A stretch of DNA of 64,000 nt from Sediminibacillus dalangtanensis (GTDB taxonomy: Bacteria > Bacillota > Bacilli > Bacillales > Amphibacillaceae), in NCBI RefSeq assembly GCF_017792025.1, contig NZ_CP046956.1:2666001-2730000 (forward strand), in the 5' to 3' direction. Each line of letters starts with the position of its first letter. The stretch's first letter is position 1. The position numbers and the translations under genes were made by a program. The notes beneath the pieces are model-generated. The model was not told where the DNA came from and made no database searches. It was given only the letters and a program-made list of their open reading frames with translations. This document shows, one piece after another, positions 48,637-57,637 of this stretch.

Positions 48637-48843
48637 CTTGATAAGAACCTTTCTAGTGAAAAAACGCTTTTAGGAGTGAGAGTTGACCTATATACAACCC
48701 TCTTTGCACTTTAGGCTAAAACCGAGAATGAGAAATTACCTCATTTCATATGCGATACCAGATAGGAAGCTTTAAAGGAACTTCTTTATTTATCCGGTTG
48801 TTACACAAAAGCTTGCAAAAGCGGAGTTAGGTAACAATAAAAA

Positions 48844-49081
48844 GGACAAAAGCGCAAGCGCCTGTTTAAAGGAGTACAGGCTAAAGCCGCCACGTCCTGT
48901 GGCAACGCCTGCATGACCCACATCGTTTGGGCCTTCGACAAGCTTAAGAACAGCCTCGGCGTGGCGCTTTTTGCCACACAGAGGGTGGGCTTAAGACCTC
49001 GAGGGGGTAGGCGCTGGAGCTGGACGTGGCTGGTTCAGCCAATAATGATCCACAGACAGTTAAATTTATCATTTCCTATAC
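48844..49081 (+). repeat. 238-bp dispersed element, copy C3
   Basis: Full-length and near-identical to C1. The right end TTTCCTATAC abuts the A-rich side of the hairpin at 49087. Apparent reading frames inside are also present in C1 and have no ribosome sites. Confidence 0.85.
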
Positions 49082-49086
49082 TAAAA

Positions 49087-49140
49087 AGAAAAACCGAACG
49101 GGATCGAATGCTTTGGAATTCGAACCATCGTTCGGTTTTT
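49087..49140. terminator. ACCGAACGA-family hairpin
   Basis: AAAACCGAACG pairs with CGTTCGGTTTT and has an inner TCGAAT/ATTCGA pairing, with Ts on both strands. No gene ends at it directly. Confidence 0.65.
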
Positions 49141-49786
49141 GCTTTACCTATACTAATTTTGTCCCAAGCAAGTTTTGGTACGACACTTGTATTATCTTTC
49201 CTGTACAACCAGGACACAACCTAGCGGCTCCACGATGGCAAGCTCGCGGCGTTCTTTATTCAGGTATGTAATTTAACTTTTCTAATTGATTTCTTTCTTA
49301 AAGACTCCTTGGAAGCATTGTCACTTATATCAGGTGGAGACTCCGTCGAGTATTGTCATATGATAGAGATACTTGTAGGATTTTGGACATCCAACGCCAA
49401 TCCTGCCGCGTTATGCCGAAACTTCGTTTCTAATAAAAATGCGGAGTTGCATCGGTGGCATACTCGTAATCTAATGTACTGTACAAAGGGCTTTTAGGTG
49501 CTTCTCGATTACATTACTAAACCACAGCACAGACGAGAATCCCCTCAGCTTAAAACAACTTGACTCGCCTGCACAAGTCCTCCGAATGTTCGGTTTTATC
49601 CAGTTTTACAGCAGACAATCTATTTCGCGTACGCTGTAATAAATAACTTCTCACCTTATTACTATCGTTGATTAGTAAGAGCAATGCATGAACCGGATTT
49701 ACCCTATGGAAAGATACTCCATAGAATTCCATTTCGGTTTCTGTAGCAGATAATTAGGAAGTCATATACCGGGGAGGGAATATATA
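49141..49786. other. intergenic stretch without recognisable gene
   Basis: About 645 bases lie between the hairpin and the XRE gene. I see no frame with a ribosome site and no recognised RNA. Short fragments (GGAGACTCCG, CGGTGGCATACT) resemble worn pieces of the A/B element family. Confidence 0.5.
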
Positions 49787-50032
49787 GTGATTACGGTGGC
49801 CTACCAATCAAGGGACGTCTACTTCTTGAAGACATTTGGCAGCCGACTGCGCCAGTATCGGCTTCATCATCGGATGACGCAAGAAGAATTGGCTGATTTG
49901 GCTGGTTTTTCAAGATCCTATTACACAGAAATTGAAACCGGAAAAAGGAATATATCCTTGCTGAATATCCGCAGGCTCGCCGAAGCACTTGATATTCCCA
50001 TAAAGGATTTATTCGACTTTCCATCTGAATAA
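49787..50032 (+). CDS. XRE-family HTH regulator, small
   Basis: This 81-residue protein is almost entirely one helix-turn-helix domain (LRQYRLHHRMTQEELADLAGFSRSY then ETGKRNISLLNIRRLAEAL). The GTG start has GGGGAGGG 8 bases before it. It ends 19 bases before the HD-GYP gene, so they form a two-gene operon. Target and ligand are unknown; autoregulation is plausible. Confidence 0.82.
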   Translation: MITVAYQSRDVYFLKTFGSRLRQYRLHHRMTQEELADLAGFSRSYYTEIETGKRNISLLNIRRLAEALDIPIKDLFDFPSE

Positions 50033-50051
50033 AGTTTTGGGGAGGGAGCCT

Positions 50052-51743
50052 ATGAAAACGAAGACGATATCTCAAGTGCTGCCGGAAGACATTTTGGCAG
50101 CGGACATTTATGTAGGAGAAACATTGATTATCAAAAAGGGAACAAAAATGACGGAAAGGCTTATCAACCGTTTAAAAAAACGGGGAATAAAGGAACTGAA
50201 GGTTTCACTTTCCGATCCTTACACCATGACGAAGCGAAAACCAACAACTGACTCGTTACCAACTGCAGGAAAACCGACAGAAACAAGTAAGGAGCAAAAA
50301 TCAGAAGAGGAACTGGCAAAACTGTTTTTTCACATACTCGGAAAAATAGGTTATGAATATCGCTACGGAAAACTGCTGAACAGACAAGAAACGTTGTTGT
50401 TTCTAAAGCAGTTATTCATCAGCATCCATAAAAGTTACCGTATCACAGACACGCTTGCAGCTCTTTATAAATGGGATGCCTATGCATATATCCACTCCTT
50501 TGATGTTTTTATCCTCGGGAGTCTTATGGCGGAAAAACTAGCTGTTACAGACATAGAATCCTGCGCGGCAGGATTTCTGTTTCACGATATTGGAAAAATA
50601 GAAACCCCACGCGATATATTACATAAACCAGCTAAACTTACGGGAGCCGAATTTAAACAGATCCAGCAGCATACAACGGACGGAGAACGGATTCTTCATT
50701 CTCTGGGCTACGAACAGTTGGGAAGCTTTGCCCGCTCCCACCATGAACGACTGGATGGATCAGGATATCCTGACGGCCTTCATGGTGGACAGCTGCCATT
50801 AGAATTACGCATCTTATCTATTGTGGATGTCTTCTCGGCATTGACATTAAAGCGGGCATACAAAGAGGAACTACCGGCACATGAAGCGATAAAGCTATTG
50901 CTAAAAGATCAACAACAATTCGACTGGCATATTCTTTATCATTTTATCGATTCGCTCATGATTTATCCCTATGATGCAACAGTATTACTATCCAATAACG
51001 AGCAGGCAAAAATTTCAGGTGTCAGTAAATACTATCCCACTGTACCCCAAGTACGCCTGTTGAATGGAGGCGAACAATTTTCACTTCCGACCAATTTTTC
51101 GCTCACGGTACAGAAAATTTTGTCGTTTCAGCCACAATCGGAGGAACAATTGTTCAATGAATTTTTACATTACCTTTCTGCCGGTGACCATAAAGCAGTA
51201 AAATCCTTGTATCAGACGCTTGCTGACGGACTTCACTATCATCATATTTTCGAAAAGATTTTGCATCCTGCAGTGGCCAAAATTACTCAAATGGCAGCGT
51301 CGAATCAAATATCATCGATTGCCTTCCAACAGAGCGAGAAAATAATCAACGCGTTACTGGTCCAAATAGAACAGGAGACGGAACGTTATACAAATTTCCA
51401 ATCAACCGCTATCATCTTATATCCGGAGCATGATAGCGCCCGCTTGCACGCACGATTGTTAGCCGGTTTTTTACGCCTGGAAGCCGTTCACGTAAAACTG
51501 ACAACGAAGTCTGCAGGCCGCTTTGATCCGAACAAGTTTTCCAAAAATCAACACACGGATCACCTCCTCATCCTGAGTTTTTCGGATGACTGTCCTGCAG
51601 AGTTTACATGGAAGCAACAAGCTCAATTAACGCTATCTTCCTTCGATGAATCTAACACCAGGCTTCTGGTGGAATCCCTCCAGAAAAACAGGGAAGTATT
51701 GATTCATATCCCATTGGATGCTCCTGTCGTCCAACCTTACTAG
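50052..51743 (+). CDS. HD-GYP phosphodiesterase with C-terminal B12-binding-like module
   Basis: The 563-residue protein has an N-terminal domain shared with the HD-GYP protein at 24-25 kb, then an HD-GYP domain with all metal positions intact (H148, H178-D179, H207, H230-H231, GYP 238-240), implying c-di-GMP hydrolysis. Residues 366-445 resemble the helical cap of cobalamin-binding photoreceptors and methyltransferases (FLHYLSAGDHKAV, EKILHPAVAKI), and 450-560 look like a Rossmann-type domain. The DxHxxG axial-histidine motif seems lost (about DSARLH). The ATG follows GGGAGGG. It is coupled to the XRE gene. Confidence 0.82.
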   Translation: MKTKTISQVLPEDILAADIYVGETLIIKKGTKMTERLINRLKKRGIKELKVSLSDPYTMTKRKPTTDSLPTAGKPTETSKEQKSEEELAKLFFHILGKIGYEYRYGKLLNRQETLLFLKQLFISIHKSYRITDTLAALYKWDAYAYIHSFDVFILGSLMAEKLAVTDIESCAAGFLFHDIGKIETPRDILHKPAKLTGAEFKQIQQHTTDGERILHSLGYEQLGSFARSHHERLDGSGYPDGLHGGQLPLELRILSIVDVFSALTLKRAYKEELPAHEAIKLLLKDQQQFDWHILYHFIDSLMIYPYDATVLLSNNEQAKISGVSKYYPTVPQVRLLNGGEQFSLPTNFSLTVQKILSFQPQSEEQLFNEFLHYLSAGDHKAVKSLYQTLADGLHYHHIFEKILHPAVAKITQMAASNQISSIAFQQSEKIINALLVQIEQETERYTNFQSTAIILYPEHDSARLHARLLAGFLRLEAVHVKLTTKSAGRFDPNKFSKNQHTDHLLILSFSDDCPAEFTWKQQAQLTLSSFDESNTRLLVESLQKNREVLIHIPLDAPVVQPY

Positions 51744-51863
51744 TAACTTCAACTTGGACAGGTTCATCACCTTATCCAGACTGTGTGATTGCAAACAACT
51801 GCCCTCCCCTTCTATCTTCATTTAATGGCTCGCCACCCGCGAGTTTTCTTTGTCTATAAAAAG

Positions 51864-51950
51864 TAGCCGATGTCTACTCAAGCGTCATCTCACGAGGTCT
51901 AAATCCCATTCTCTTATGGAGATGAGCAAGACATCTGCTATTTTTCACTC
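51864..51950 (+). terminator. possible long-stem terminator after HD-GYP gene
   Basis: TAGCCGATGTCT pairs imperfectly with AGACATCTGCTA, with an inner CATCTC/GAGATG pairing, then ATTTTT. Loops are large, so confidence is low. Confidence 0.4.
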
Positions 51951-51974
51951 TTCTTTAAAACGTAATCATTATTA

Positions 51975-52003
51975 TTTACAAATCAAAACCATTACGATAG
52001 AAT
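51975..52003 (+). promoter_or_regulatory. promoter of the zinc uptake operon
   Basis: TTTACA and TAGAAT are spaced by exactly 17 bases, about 95 bases before znuA. Confidence 0.72.
51983..51997 (+). promoter_or_regulatory. candidate Zur box
   Basis: TCAAAAC-C-ATTACGA fits the 7-1-7 Zur pattern TCGTAAT-N-ATTACGA at 11 of 14 positions, with a perfect right half. It lies inside the promoter spacer, ideal for repression. A second partial match (ACGTAATCATTATTA) lies at 51960-51974. Confidence 0.6.
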
Positions 52004-52104
52004 GAATGGTAATCTTTTTTATGGACAGGAAGAACAATAAGATGAAGTTGGTAAGATATCTTGCTTACCACACAAATAGAAAACGTGAAGAAACGAGGAC
52101 AACG

Positions 52105-53055
52105 ATGAAATGGAAGGTACTATTGCTGCTTCTATTCAGCGGAATCTTGCTACAAGCCGGATGCAGCCCCTCTTCTGGACAAAATGAACAAAAGACGGAA
52201 CCTACTATCTATACGACTGTCTATCCCATCCAGTATATCATGGAAAGATTGGCCGGTGACTTCGTGGAGGTGACTACCATTTACCCTCCTGGCGCCGATG
52301 CTCATTCCTATGAGCCCACTGCCAAGACAATGACCGATATTGCGAAGGGAGATGCTTTCGTTTATCTTGGCGAGGAATTGGAGACATTTTCTTCGACCAC
52401 AGCTGAAGCTTTGCAACAAGAAAAGGTCCGGTTGATCGGGCTTGCTGGACATGAGGAATTGTTTCATGACGAAAGCACAGCGGATAGGGATGACCATCCT
52501 GCTGAAACAAACCATGACGAGCATAAACACGGTAACCATGACCCACATGTTTGGCTTGATCCTCAAAGAATGCAGGAAATGGCTCTTATCATAGAAAAGC
52601 AATTAACGGACATATATCCAGACCGAAAGGCTGTCTTGCAGCAAAATCTTTCTTCCTTACAAGAAAATTTAAGGAAGCTTGATCGACAATTCGTAAAAAC
52701 ACTGCGTTCCAGCAAGCATAAGGAAATTTTGGTGTCCCATGCTGCATATGGTTATTGGGAAGAACGCTATGGGATTAAGCAGATTGCCGTCAATGGCATT
52801 TCGAACAGCAGTGAACCATCTCAGCAGGATCTAATCAACATTATAGAACAGGCAAGGACGCTCAAGATGGATTATGTGATTTTCGAGCAAAATGTCCAGG
52901 ATAAAGTATCCAAGGAAGTTCAAAAGGAAATAGACGGAAAAGCCCTGCAAATTCATAATTTGGCTGTCCTGTCGGAACAGGATATAAGCCGAGGGGAAGA
53001 TTACCTTTCTCTGATGAAACAGAACCTTGATGTACTCAAGACAGCTACAGATTAA
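52105..53055 (+). CDS. znuA: zinc ABC transporter substrate-binding lipoprotein
   Basis: This 316-residue cluster A-I metal-binding protein has a lipoprotein signal with LLQAGC (C20), a His/Asp-rich loop (about 129-160, including HDEHKHGNHDPHVW) typical of zinc-specific members, and conserved HSYEPTAK and SHAAYGYW histidines. The ATG preceded by CGAGGACAACG is chosen; upstream in-frame Mets lie close to the promoter. First gene of znuA-znuC-znuB-zur. Confidence 0.92.
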   Translation: MKWKVLLLLLFSGILLQAGCSPSSGQNEQKTEPTIYTTVYPIQYIMERLAGDFVEVTTIYPPGADAHSYEPTAKTMTDIAKGDAFVYLGEELETFSSTTAEALQQEKVRLIGLAGHEELFHDESTADRDDHPAETNHDEHKHGNHDPHVWLDPQRMQEMALIIEKQLTDIYPDRKAVLQQNLSSLQENLRKLDRQFVKTLRSSKHKEILVSHAAYGYWEERYGIKQIAVNGISNSSEPSQQDLINIIEQARTLKMDYVIFEQNVQDKVSKEVQKEIDGKALQIHNLAVLSEQDISRGEDYLSLMKQNLDVLKTATD

Positions 53056-53080
53056 CCAGCAAAAAGAGGAGGATGGATGA

Positions 53081-53836
53081 ATGGAGAACACGGTGATATC
53101 GATGAAAAATGTCGACTTCGAGTATGATCAAAAGCCAGCTTTACAACATATCAATTTTGAAATCCCACAAGGGGCATTCATGGGGCTGGTTGGTCCGAAC
53201 GGCGGAGGGAAAACGACCCTGATCAAGCTGATCCTCGGTTTACTAAAACCTCAACGCGGATCAATCGAGTTACTTGGTACTCCGATCAATAAATTTAAAA
53301 ACTGGAATAAAATCGGATTTGTTTCTCAAAAGGCCAACACCTTTAACCGAGGGTTTCCTGCTACAGTGGAAGAAGTGGTATCAATGGGCTTGACTGCCAA
53401 AGTCGGTTATCTTCGTTTTTTCTCCCGTAATCATCGGGAGAAAATAAAAGAAGCGGTCGATCAGGTCGGCATGGCCGCTTATCTCCATGAGAATATTGGT
53501 GATTTATCTGGTGGACAGCAGCAACGCGTATTTATCGCCAGGGCGCTTGTGAGTGATCCGGAACTATTGATTCTTGATGAGCCGACTGTCGGGGTAGATA
53601 CAGAGCATGTGCAGAAATTTTACGAGTTGCTTCACAAACTCAATCAGGAAAAAAACATTACCCTGTTGCTGGTCACGCATGATATTGGGACCATGACACG
53701 CCATGCGACAAATATTGTATGCTTGAATAAAACCATGCATTTTCATGGGAATCCGGATCAGTTTTCTTCTTTATCCGACGCTGAACTATCCAACTACTAT
53801 GGCCATGCCTTGAATTTGGTGTCACATGAGCATTAA
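53081..53836 (+). CDS. znuC: zinc ABC transporter ATPase
   Basis: This 251-residue ABC ATPase has Walker A GPNGGGKTT, signature LSGGQQQR and Walker B LLILDEP. It powers the ZnuB permease. Its ATG follows AGAGGAGG, 25 bases after znuA. Confidence 0.93.
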   Translation: MENTVISMKNVDFEYDQKPALQHINFEIPQGAFMGLVGPNGGGKTTLIKLILGLLKPQRGSIELLGTPINKFKNWNKIGFVSQKANTFNRGFPATVEEVVSMGLTAKVGYLRFFSRNHREKIKEAVDQVGMAAYLHENIGDLSGGQQQRVFIARALVSDPELLILDEPTVGVDTEHVQKFYELLHKLNQEKNITLLLVTHDIGTMTRHATNIVCLNKTMHFHGNPDQFSSLSDAELSNYYGHALNLVSHEH

Positions 53837-53850
53837 GGAGCGAAATCAAC

Positions 53851-54705
53851 ATGTTAGCTAATTTTTTTCAATATGAGTTTTTACAAAACACTTTATATAC
53901 CGGATTGTTGATCGGATTGATCGCTCCGCTTCTCGGTTCGTTTATTGTGGTCAGACGGCTTTCCTTGATTGCCGACGCTCTGTCCCATGTGACGCTGGCC
54001 GGGATTGCGTTTGGTTTACTGCTCGAAAAGAAATTTGCCGCCGGCTTTATAACCCCCTTCTATAGCGGAATGGGATTTTCGGTGATCGCTTCCATCTTCA
54101 TCGAACAGTTGCGTGGTGTGTATAAAGCTTATCAAGAGCTGGCCATTCCCATTATCCTGTCTGGGGGTGTTGGCTTGAGCGTTGTCTTTATCTCGCTCGC
54201 CGATGGGTTCAATACAGACCTATTCAATTACTTGTTCGGCTCAGTCTCCGCAGTCAGCCGTTCTGATTTATGGACAATCATCGTTATTTCTGTGATTGTA
54301 CTGGCGGTTCTATTTTTATTTTTTAAAGAGCTGTTTATGTTATCATTTGATGAAGAACATGCAGTCGTTTCAGGGATCCATGCAAAACGGATTCATTTCT
54401 TATTTATTTTGTTGACGGCCCTCGTCATTGCGGCTTCTATCAGGATTGTTGGTGTTTTACTTGTTTCAGCCCTAATGACGCTGCCGGTAGCGGCAAGCAT
54501 CCGGCTTGCAAAAGGATTTAAACAATCCATCATATTGTCCGTTGTTTTTGGTGAAATTTCCGTTATTGCTGGATTGATTTCCGGCTACTATTTTGAAATA
54601 CCTCCCGGAGGAACAATCGTCATGACATCTATTATCATTCTATTGGCTGCATTGGCCGTGAAACGTCTCCGGATGAATTTCTTTACAAGGAGGACGCAGC
54701 AATGA
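53851..54705 (+). CDS. znuB: zinc ABC transporter permease
   Basis: This 284-residue ABC-3 family permease has seven to eight membrane helices and the family motif SLIADALSHVTLAGIAFG near residue 40. It ends with an ATGA overlap into zur. Confidence 0.93.
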   Translation: MLANFFQYEFLQNTLYTGLLIGLIAPLLGSFIVVRRLSLIADALSHVTLAGIAFGLLLEKKFAAGFITPFYSGMGFSVIASIFIEQLRGVYKAYQELAIPIILSGGVGLSVVFISLADGFNTDLFNYLFGSVSAVSRSDLWTIIVISVIVLAVLFLFFKELFMLSFDEEHAVVSGIHAKRIHFLFILLTALVIAASIRIVGVLLVSALMTLPVAASIRLAKGFKQSIILSVVFGEISVIAGLISGYYFEIPPGGTIVMTSIIILLAALAVKRLRMNFFTRRTQQ

Positions 54706-55115
54706 ACATGGAAGAAGCATTGGGTATCTTGAAACAGAAGGGGTATAAGTACACCAAGAAAAGAAAAGATATCTTATCTTATTTTGACCAGGAAGACGGT
54801 TACCGCAGTGCGAAGGATTTGTTACATTTCATGGAGCCAGCCTATCCGGGCATCAGCTTTGATACGATTTACCGGAACCTTCATTTATTCGACGAACTGG
54901 CGATTTTGGAATCAACCGAACTGGAAGGGGAAAAACATTTCAGGATCAGTTGTGTCGGTCATCATCATCACCATTTCATCTGCAAAAAATGCGGAATTAC
55001 CAAAGAAATCGATACATGTCCAATGGATAATGTCAAAGGGGAATTGGGCGGCTTCCAAGTTGAAGACCACAAGTTTGAAATATACGGGCGTTGTCCGTCG
55101 TGTCAGGCTTCCTGA
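54702..55115 (+). CDS. zur: Fur-family zinc regulator Zur
   Basis: This 137-residue Fur-fold repressor has an N-terminal winged helix (YTKKRKDILSYF, SFDTIYRNLHLF), a HHHHH run at 87-91 and structural zinc cysteines at 94/97 (CKKC) and 131/134 (CPSC). The location at the end of a zinc uptake operon, as in Listeria zurAMR, argues for Zur rather than Fur or PerR. The start has AAGGAGGAC upstream and overlaps znuB, so Zur is made with the transporter and probably represses its own operon through the box at 51983. Confidence 0.92.
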   Translation: MNMEEALGILKQKGYKYTKKRKDILSYFDQEDGYRSAKDLLHFMEPAYPGISFDTIYRNLHLFDELAILESTELEGEKHFRISCVGHHHHHFICKKCGITKEIDTCPMDNVKGELGGFQVEDHKFEIYGRCPSCQAS

Positions 55116-55132
55116 CAAATTAAATGCTGACT

Positions 55133-55180
55133 AAAAGGGCTTTCCCATAAGTTTTCATTCTTACGGGAAAGCCCTTTTTT
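55133..55180 (+). terminator. terminator of the zinc operon
   Basis: AAAAGGGCTTTCCC pairs with GGGAAAGCCCTTTT with an inner TAAG/CTTA pairing, then six Ts. Confidence 0.92.
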
Positions 55181-55202
55181 CTATTCTGTCTCCTTTTAAC
55201 GA

Positions 55203-55472
55203 TCAATGTTTTATAGTACGGTCGATTTCATCCTTATTATTTGTGAAACCTGTATAAATAATATTTTTCTTTTTACCGATAAAGCCTTCTTGTTCAATCA
55301 CGATAGTTGGCACTAAGTTTGTACCTGCTGCTGACTGCAACTGTCTTTGTTTTTCTTCGGATTCGGTAATGTCGACTTCTACGTACGGTACCTGGTCCTT
55401 CGACAAAAATTCTTTCAGCGACTGGCTTTCCTGGCAAGCTGCTTTTGTATAAATCTTTACCACTTGTTTCAC
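55203..55472 (-). CDS. glutaredoxin-like protein with CxxS motif
   Basis: This 89-residue thioredoxin-fold protein starts with VVKIYTKAACQESQSLKEFL; the redox position is C13-Q-E-S16, a monothiol type. NLVPTIVIEQ provides the cis-Pro strand. It may handle glutathione- or bacillithiol-mixed disulfides, which is speculative. The GTG start with AAAGGAG 9 bases upstream is chosen over an upstream frame without support. Confidence 0.72.
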   Translation of the reverse strand: MKQVVKIYTKAACQESQSLKEFLSKDQVPYVEVDITESEEKQRQLQSAAGTNLVPTIVIEQEGFIGKKKNIIYTGFTNNKDEIDRTIKH

Positions 55473-55655
55473 CTTTATCGTCTCCTTTAACCAGTTTAAT
55501 TTGCCTGGTACAGGGCCAGGTCCCCTTTTCTTCGAAGGCTGAGCCAACTATTTTTGTGTTGATTTGTTACCCGATTCCCAGTTTGGTTTTTTTTGAAACC
55601 GATTACGTTTAAATTCTTACGAAAGTACTATAGTCAGCAAAATAAACATGATTGA

Positions 55656-55703
55656 TTACCTATTCCAGTGATTTGAAGCTGCGACATCCTCTCCCTGCCA
55701 CAT
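55656..55703 (-). CDS. candidate 15-residue peptide
   Basis: MWQGEDVAASNHWNR is read from an ATG preceded by AGAGGAGGAAG, a strong ribosome site. No similar peptide is known to me. It lies 53 bases after another short hydrophobic frame. The strong site is the only support, so chance remains likely. Confidence 0.25.
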   Translation of the reverse strand: MWQGEDVAASNHWNR

Positions 55704-55756
55704 TTTATTCTTCCTCCTCTTTTCGCATGCACAGTAATTATTATTATCGCCATCCC

Positions 55757-55846
55757 TTATTGTTTCTTCTGAGGACTAAGTAATCGCAGTCCAAAAGAAA
55801 TCAAAAGCCCATACAAGGAATATATAATTATCATTGTTTTAGACAT
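55757..55846 (-). CDS. candidate 29-residue membrane peptide or gene remnant
   Basis: The frame encodes one hydrophobic helix (IIIYSLYGLLISFGL) with a basic end RLLSPQKKQ, like small type I toxins or the tail of a larger membrane protein. No ribosome site precedes its ATG, and element C4 lies just upstream, so it may be the remnant of a gene cut by that element. Confidence 0.25.
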   Translation of the reverse strand: MSKTMIIIYSLYGLLISFGLRLLSPQKKQ

Positions 55847-55888
55847 ACGCAGACTATCTAGTGAAATGGGTTTCCACAGCGCAATACC

Positions 55889-55996
55889 CCACACCGAGGG
55901 TGGGCTTAAGACCTCGAGGGGGTAGGCGCTGGAGCTGGACGTGGCTGTTTCAGCCAATAATGATCCACAGACAGTTAAATTTATAATTTCCTATAC
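55889..55996 (+). repeat. dispersed element, right-half copy C4
   Basis: Only the right 108 bases (CACCGAGGGTGGGCTTAAG to TTTCCTATAC) are present. Again the right end abuts the A-rich side of a terminator hairpin (56001). Confidence 0.82.
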
Positions 55997-56000
55997 ACTA

Positions 56001-56056
56001 AAAAAACATCGCCTTTTCACCAGGTGGGGGACTCCTTAACTGAAAAGACGATGTTT
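56001..56056 (-). terminator. terminator after the release-factor-like gene
   Basis: AAACATCGTCTTTTCA pairs with TGAAAAGGCGATGTTT on the minus strand, one wobble pair, then six Ts. Confidence 0.85.
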
Positions 56057-56114
56057 ATTCATTATTGCTTCCATTTCTTCTTAATCATTAAAAATATACT
56101 TTTTTTACTAACTA

Positions 56115-56918
56115 TTATGCCACGACTTTTTCAATCACTTTCATTTCTTCATGATCAAGCATATTCTTTCCTTCCACTTGATATATTTCCTTGTTCATAT
56201 AGGATTCCATATCTTTTGCTTCTTCTTTCTCCCCTACGAGATAGATGCGGTCCCATTGATTGTCTTTGGCGAGTTTATCCAGCTTCGGTGCCAACCCTTT
56301 ATACCACCGCTGCTGGTTCGCATTCACCCTCGCATTAAAGCTGTCACGGCTAGGATCCTTACCGCCTTTTCCCATCGACATCGGCCGTTTTTGTTCGGCA
56401 GTATATTCCCGCCAGTCCTCTGTATCAAGATCCAATTCATAATGCTTCGTTTCCAAAATCGTGCCTAATTCAGCTTCAATCACCTTTACCTGGTTCTGTT
56501 GAACAAGAATAACACCCGATTTTGGGAATGTATTCCATAATTTTTTCAGTTGATCGATAACCGGAGCATCTTCCCAATGAAACTCCGTTTGTATCCTCAT
56601 CTGTAATCGCTCAGCAAACCATACCTGCTCATCTGCAGAAGCGAACAAAACAATGCCTTTTTTTAGTGCCTGTTCATTCCCCTGCACAAAGCGCTCCACT
56701 TTTTCACGGACTGCTTGAAAATTTTCCAACTCTTGTTTGTCTCCGCTTTCTTTCAAATAACTTTCAAAATGGCTAAGTCCGTTTTTTAAATGAATTTTCC
56801 ATTCTCCGCCTTGTTGCTCTGGATCGGAAGGGTCTGTATTTAGATACATGGAGAGCACTCTGTTAGGACGTTGTAATTGAACATTTTCCAAATACTTCAG
56901 CTGATTATCGAAATTCAT
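56115..56918 (-). CDS. VLRF1/aeRF1-type ribosome rescue release factor family
   Basis: The 267-residue protein resembles the bacterial branch of archaeo-eukaryotic release factor (eRF1 domain 2/3-like) proteins, named VLRF1-type or BaeRF family 10 in Bacillaceae. Features include RVLSMYLNTDPSDPEQ near the start, GVILVQQNQVKVIEAELG, and a central GKGGKDPSRDSFNARVNANQQRWYKGL segment taking the place of the GGQ region. It may release peptides from stalled ribosomes. The ATG with AAAGGAG is chosen; a TTG one codon earlier is equally possible. Confidence 0.75.
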   Translation of the reverse strand: MNFDNQLKYLENVQLQRPNRVLSMYLNTDPSDPEQQGGEWKIHLKNGLSHFESYLKESGDKQELENFQAVREKVERFVQGNEQALKKGIVLFASADEQVWFAERLQMRIQTEFHWEDAPVIDQLKKLWNTFPKSGVILVQQNQVKVIEAELGTILETKHYELDLDTEDWREYTAEQKRPMSMGKGGKDPSRDSFNARVNANQQRWYKGLAPKLDKLAKDNQWDRIYLVGEKEEAKDMESYMNKEIYQVEGKNMLDHEEMKVIEKVVA

Positions 56919-57111
56919 CAAGGCTCACTCCTTTAGAAGTGTTTTCCATTTATATAAAGTGTGTATCCCTTCAAGCAATAATTAAAACCTGTTTCGATCG
57001 GTGTTCCAAGCGGTTATGATAAAAGGGGAGAAAACGAAGGGCAGTGTATTTTTACGTTTAGTTGGAAACATGATAAACTTATAACCTAATCCCCAGAAAG
57101 AGAAGGATCAT

Positions 57112-57570
57112 ATGGCCAAAAAAGTAAAAGCACAGATACTTCAATTCAGTTTTATCGGTCTTGCCAACGCAGCGATCGACATCGGCGTCTTAAACCTCCT
57201 GTTGTGGATATGGCCGACAGAAGAAACGCGCATGCTGTTTATCTTGAACACAATCGCCTATTTTCTAGCGATATTGAACTCCTATATATGGAATGTAAAA
57301 TATACTTTCAGTCATCATGCCCGGGTTAGTACAAAGGAAATTGGATTATTTACGTTACAGGCGATTGTCGCCTGGGTCATCAATAACGTTGTTTTTATCG
57401 GGTTGAGCAAGCTGCTATTCCAGTTTTCCGCCCTGCCACTATCAAGCTTTTTTGTACACAATATCGCCAAAGGAGCAGCAATGTTCCTTTCGTTCTCTAC
57501 CAGTTTTCTTTTGATGAAGTTTATCGTCTTCAGAAAGAAAAAAATAAAAAAAGTCATGAAAAAAAGATAA
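57112..57570 (+). CDS. GtrA family membrane protein
   Basis: This 152-residue protein has four membrane helices and the GtrA pattern (QFSFIGLANAAIDIGVLNLL, NSYIWNVKYTF). Family members are proposed flippases for lipid-linked sugars used in glycosylation of cell-surface polymers. The C-terminus is highly basic. No glycosyltransferase gene is adjacent. The AGAAGGATC ribosome site is moderate. Confidence 0.87.
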   Translation: MAKKVKAQILQFSFIGLANAAIDIGVLNLLLWIWPTEETRMLFILNTIAYFLAILNSYIWNVKYTFSHHARVSTKEIGLFTLQAIVAWVINNVVFIGLSKLLFQFSALPLSSFFVHNIAKGAAMFLSFSTSFLLMKFIVFRKKKIKKVMKKR

Positions 57571-57630
57571 GAACGGATATTAAAATGTCCTTTACAAAGG
57601 GTACACATTATATCTGCTCTTATCTTTTTT
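57561..57630. terminator. convergent terminator between gtrA and usp genes
   Basis: AAAAAGATAAGA pairs with TCTTATCTTTTT, with an inner GATAT/ATATC pairing. The stem includes the gtrA stop codon; T runs exist on both strands. Confidence 0.82.
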
Positions 57631-57637
57631 AAGTTAA

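Noticed and set aside
48913..49224. 103-codon frame inside element C3
   Set aside because: The related frame in C2 (40980-41234) differs in its start and ends, and there is no ribosome site; treated as non-coding repeat.
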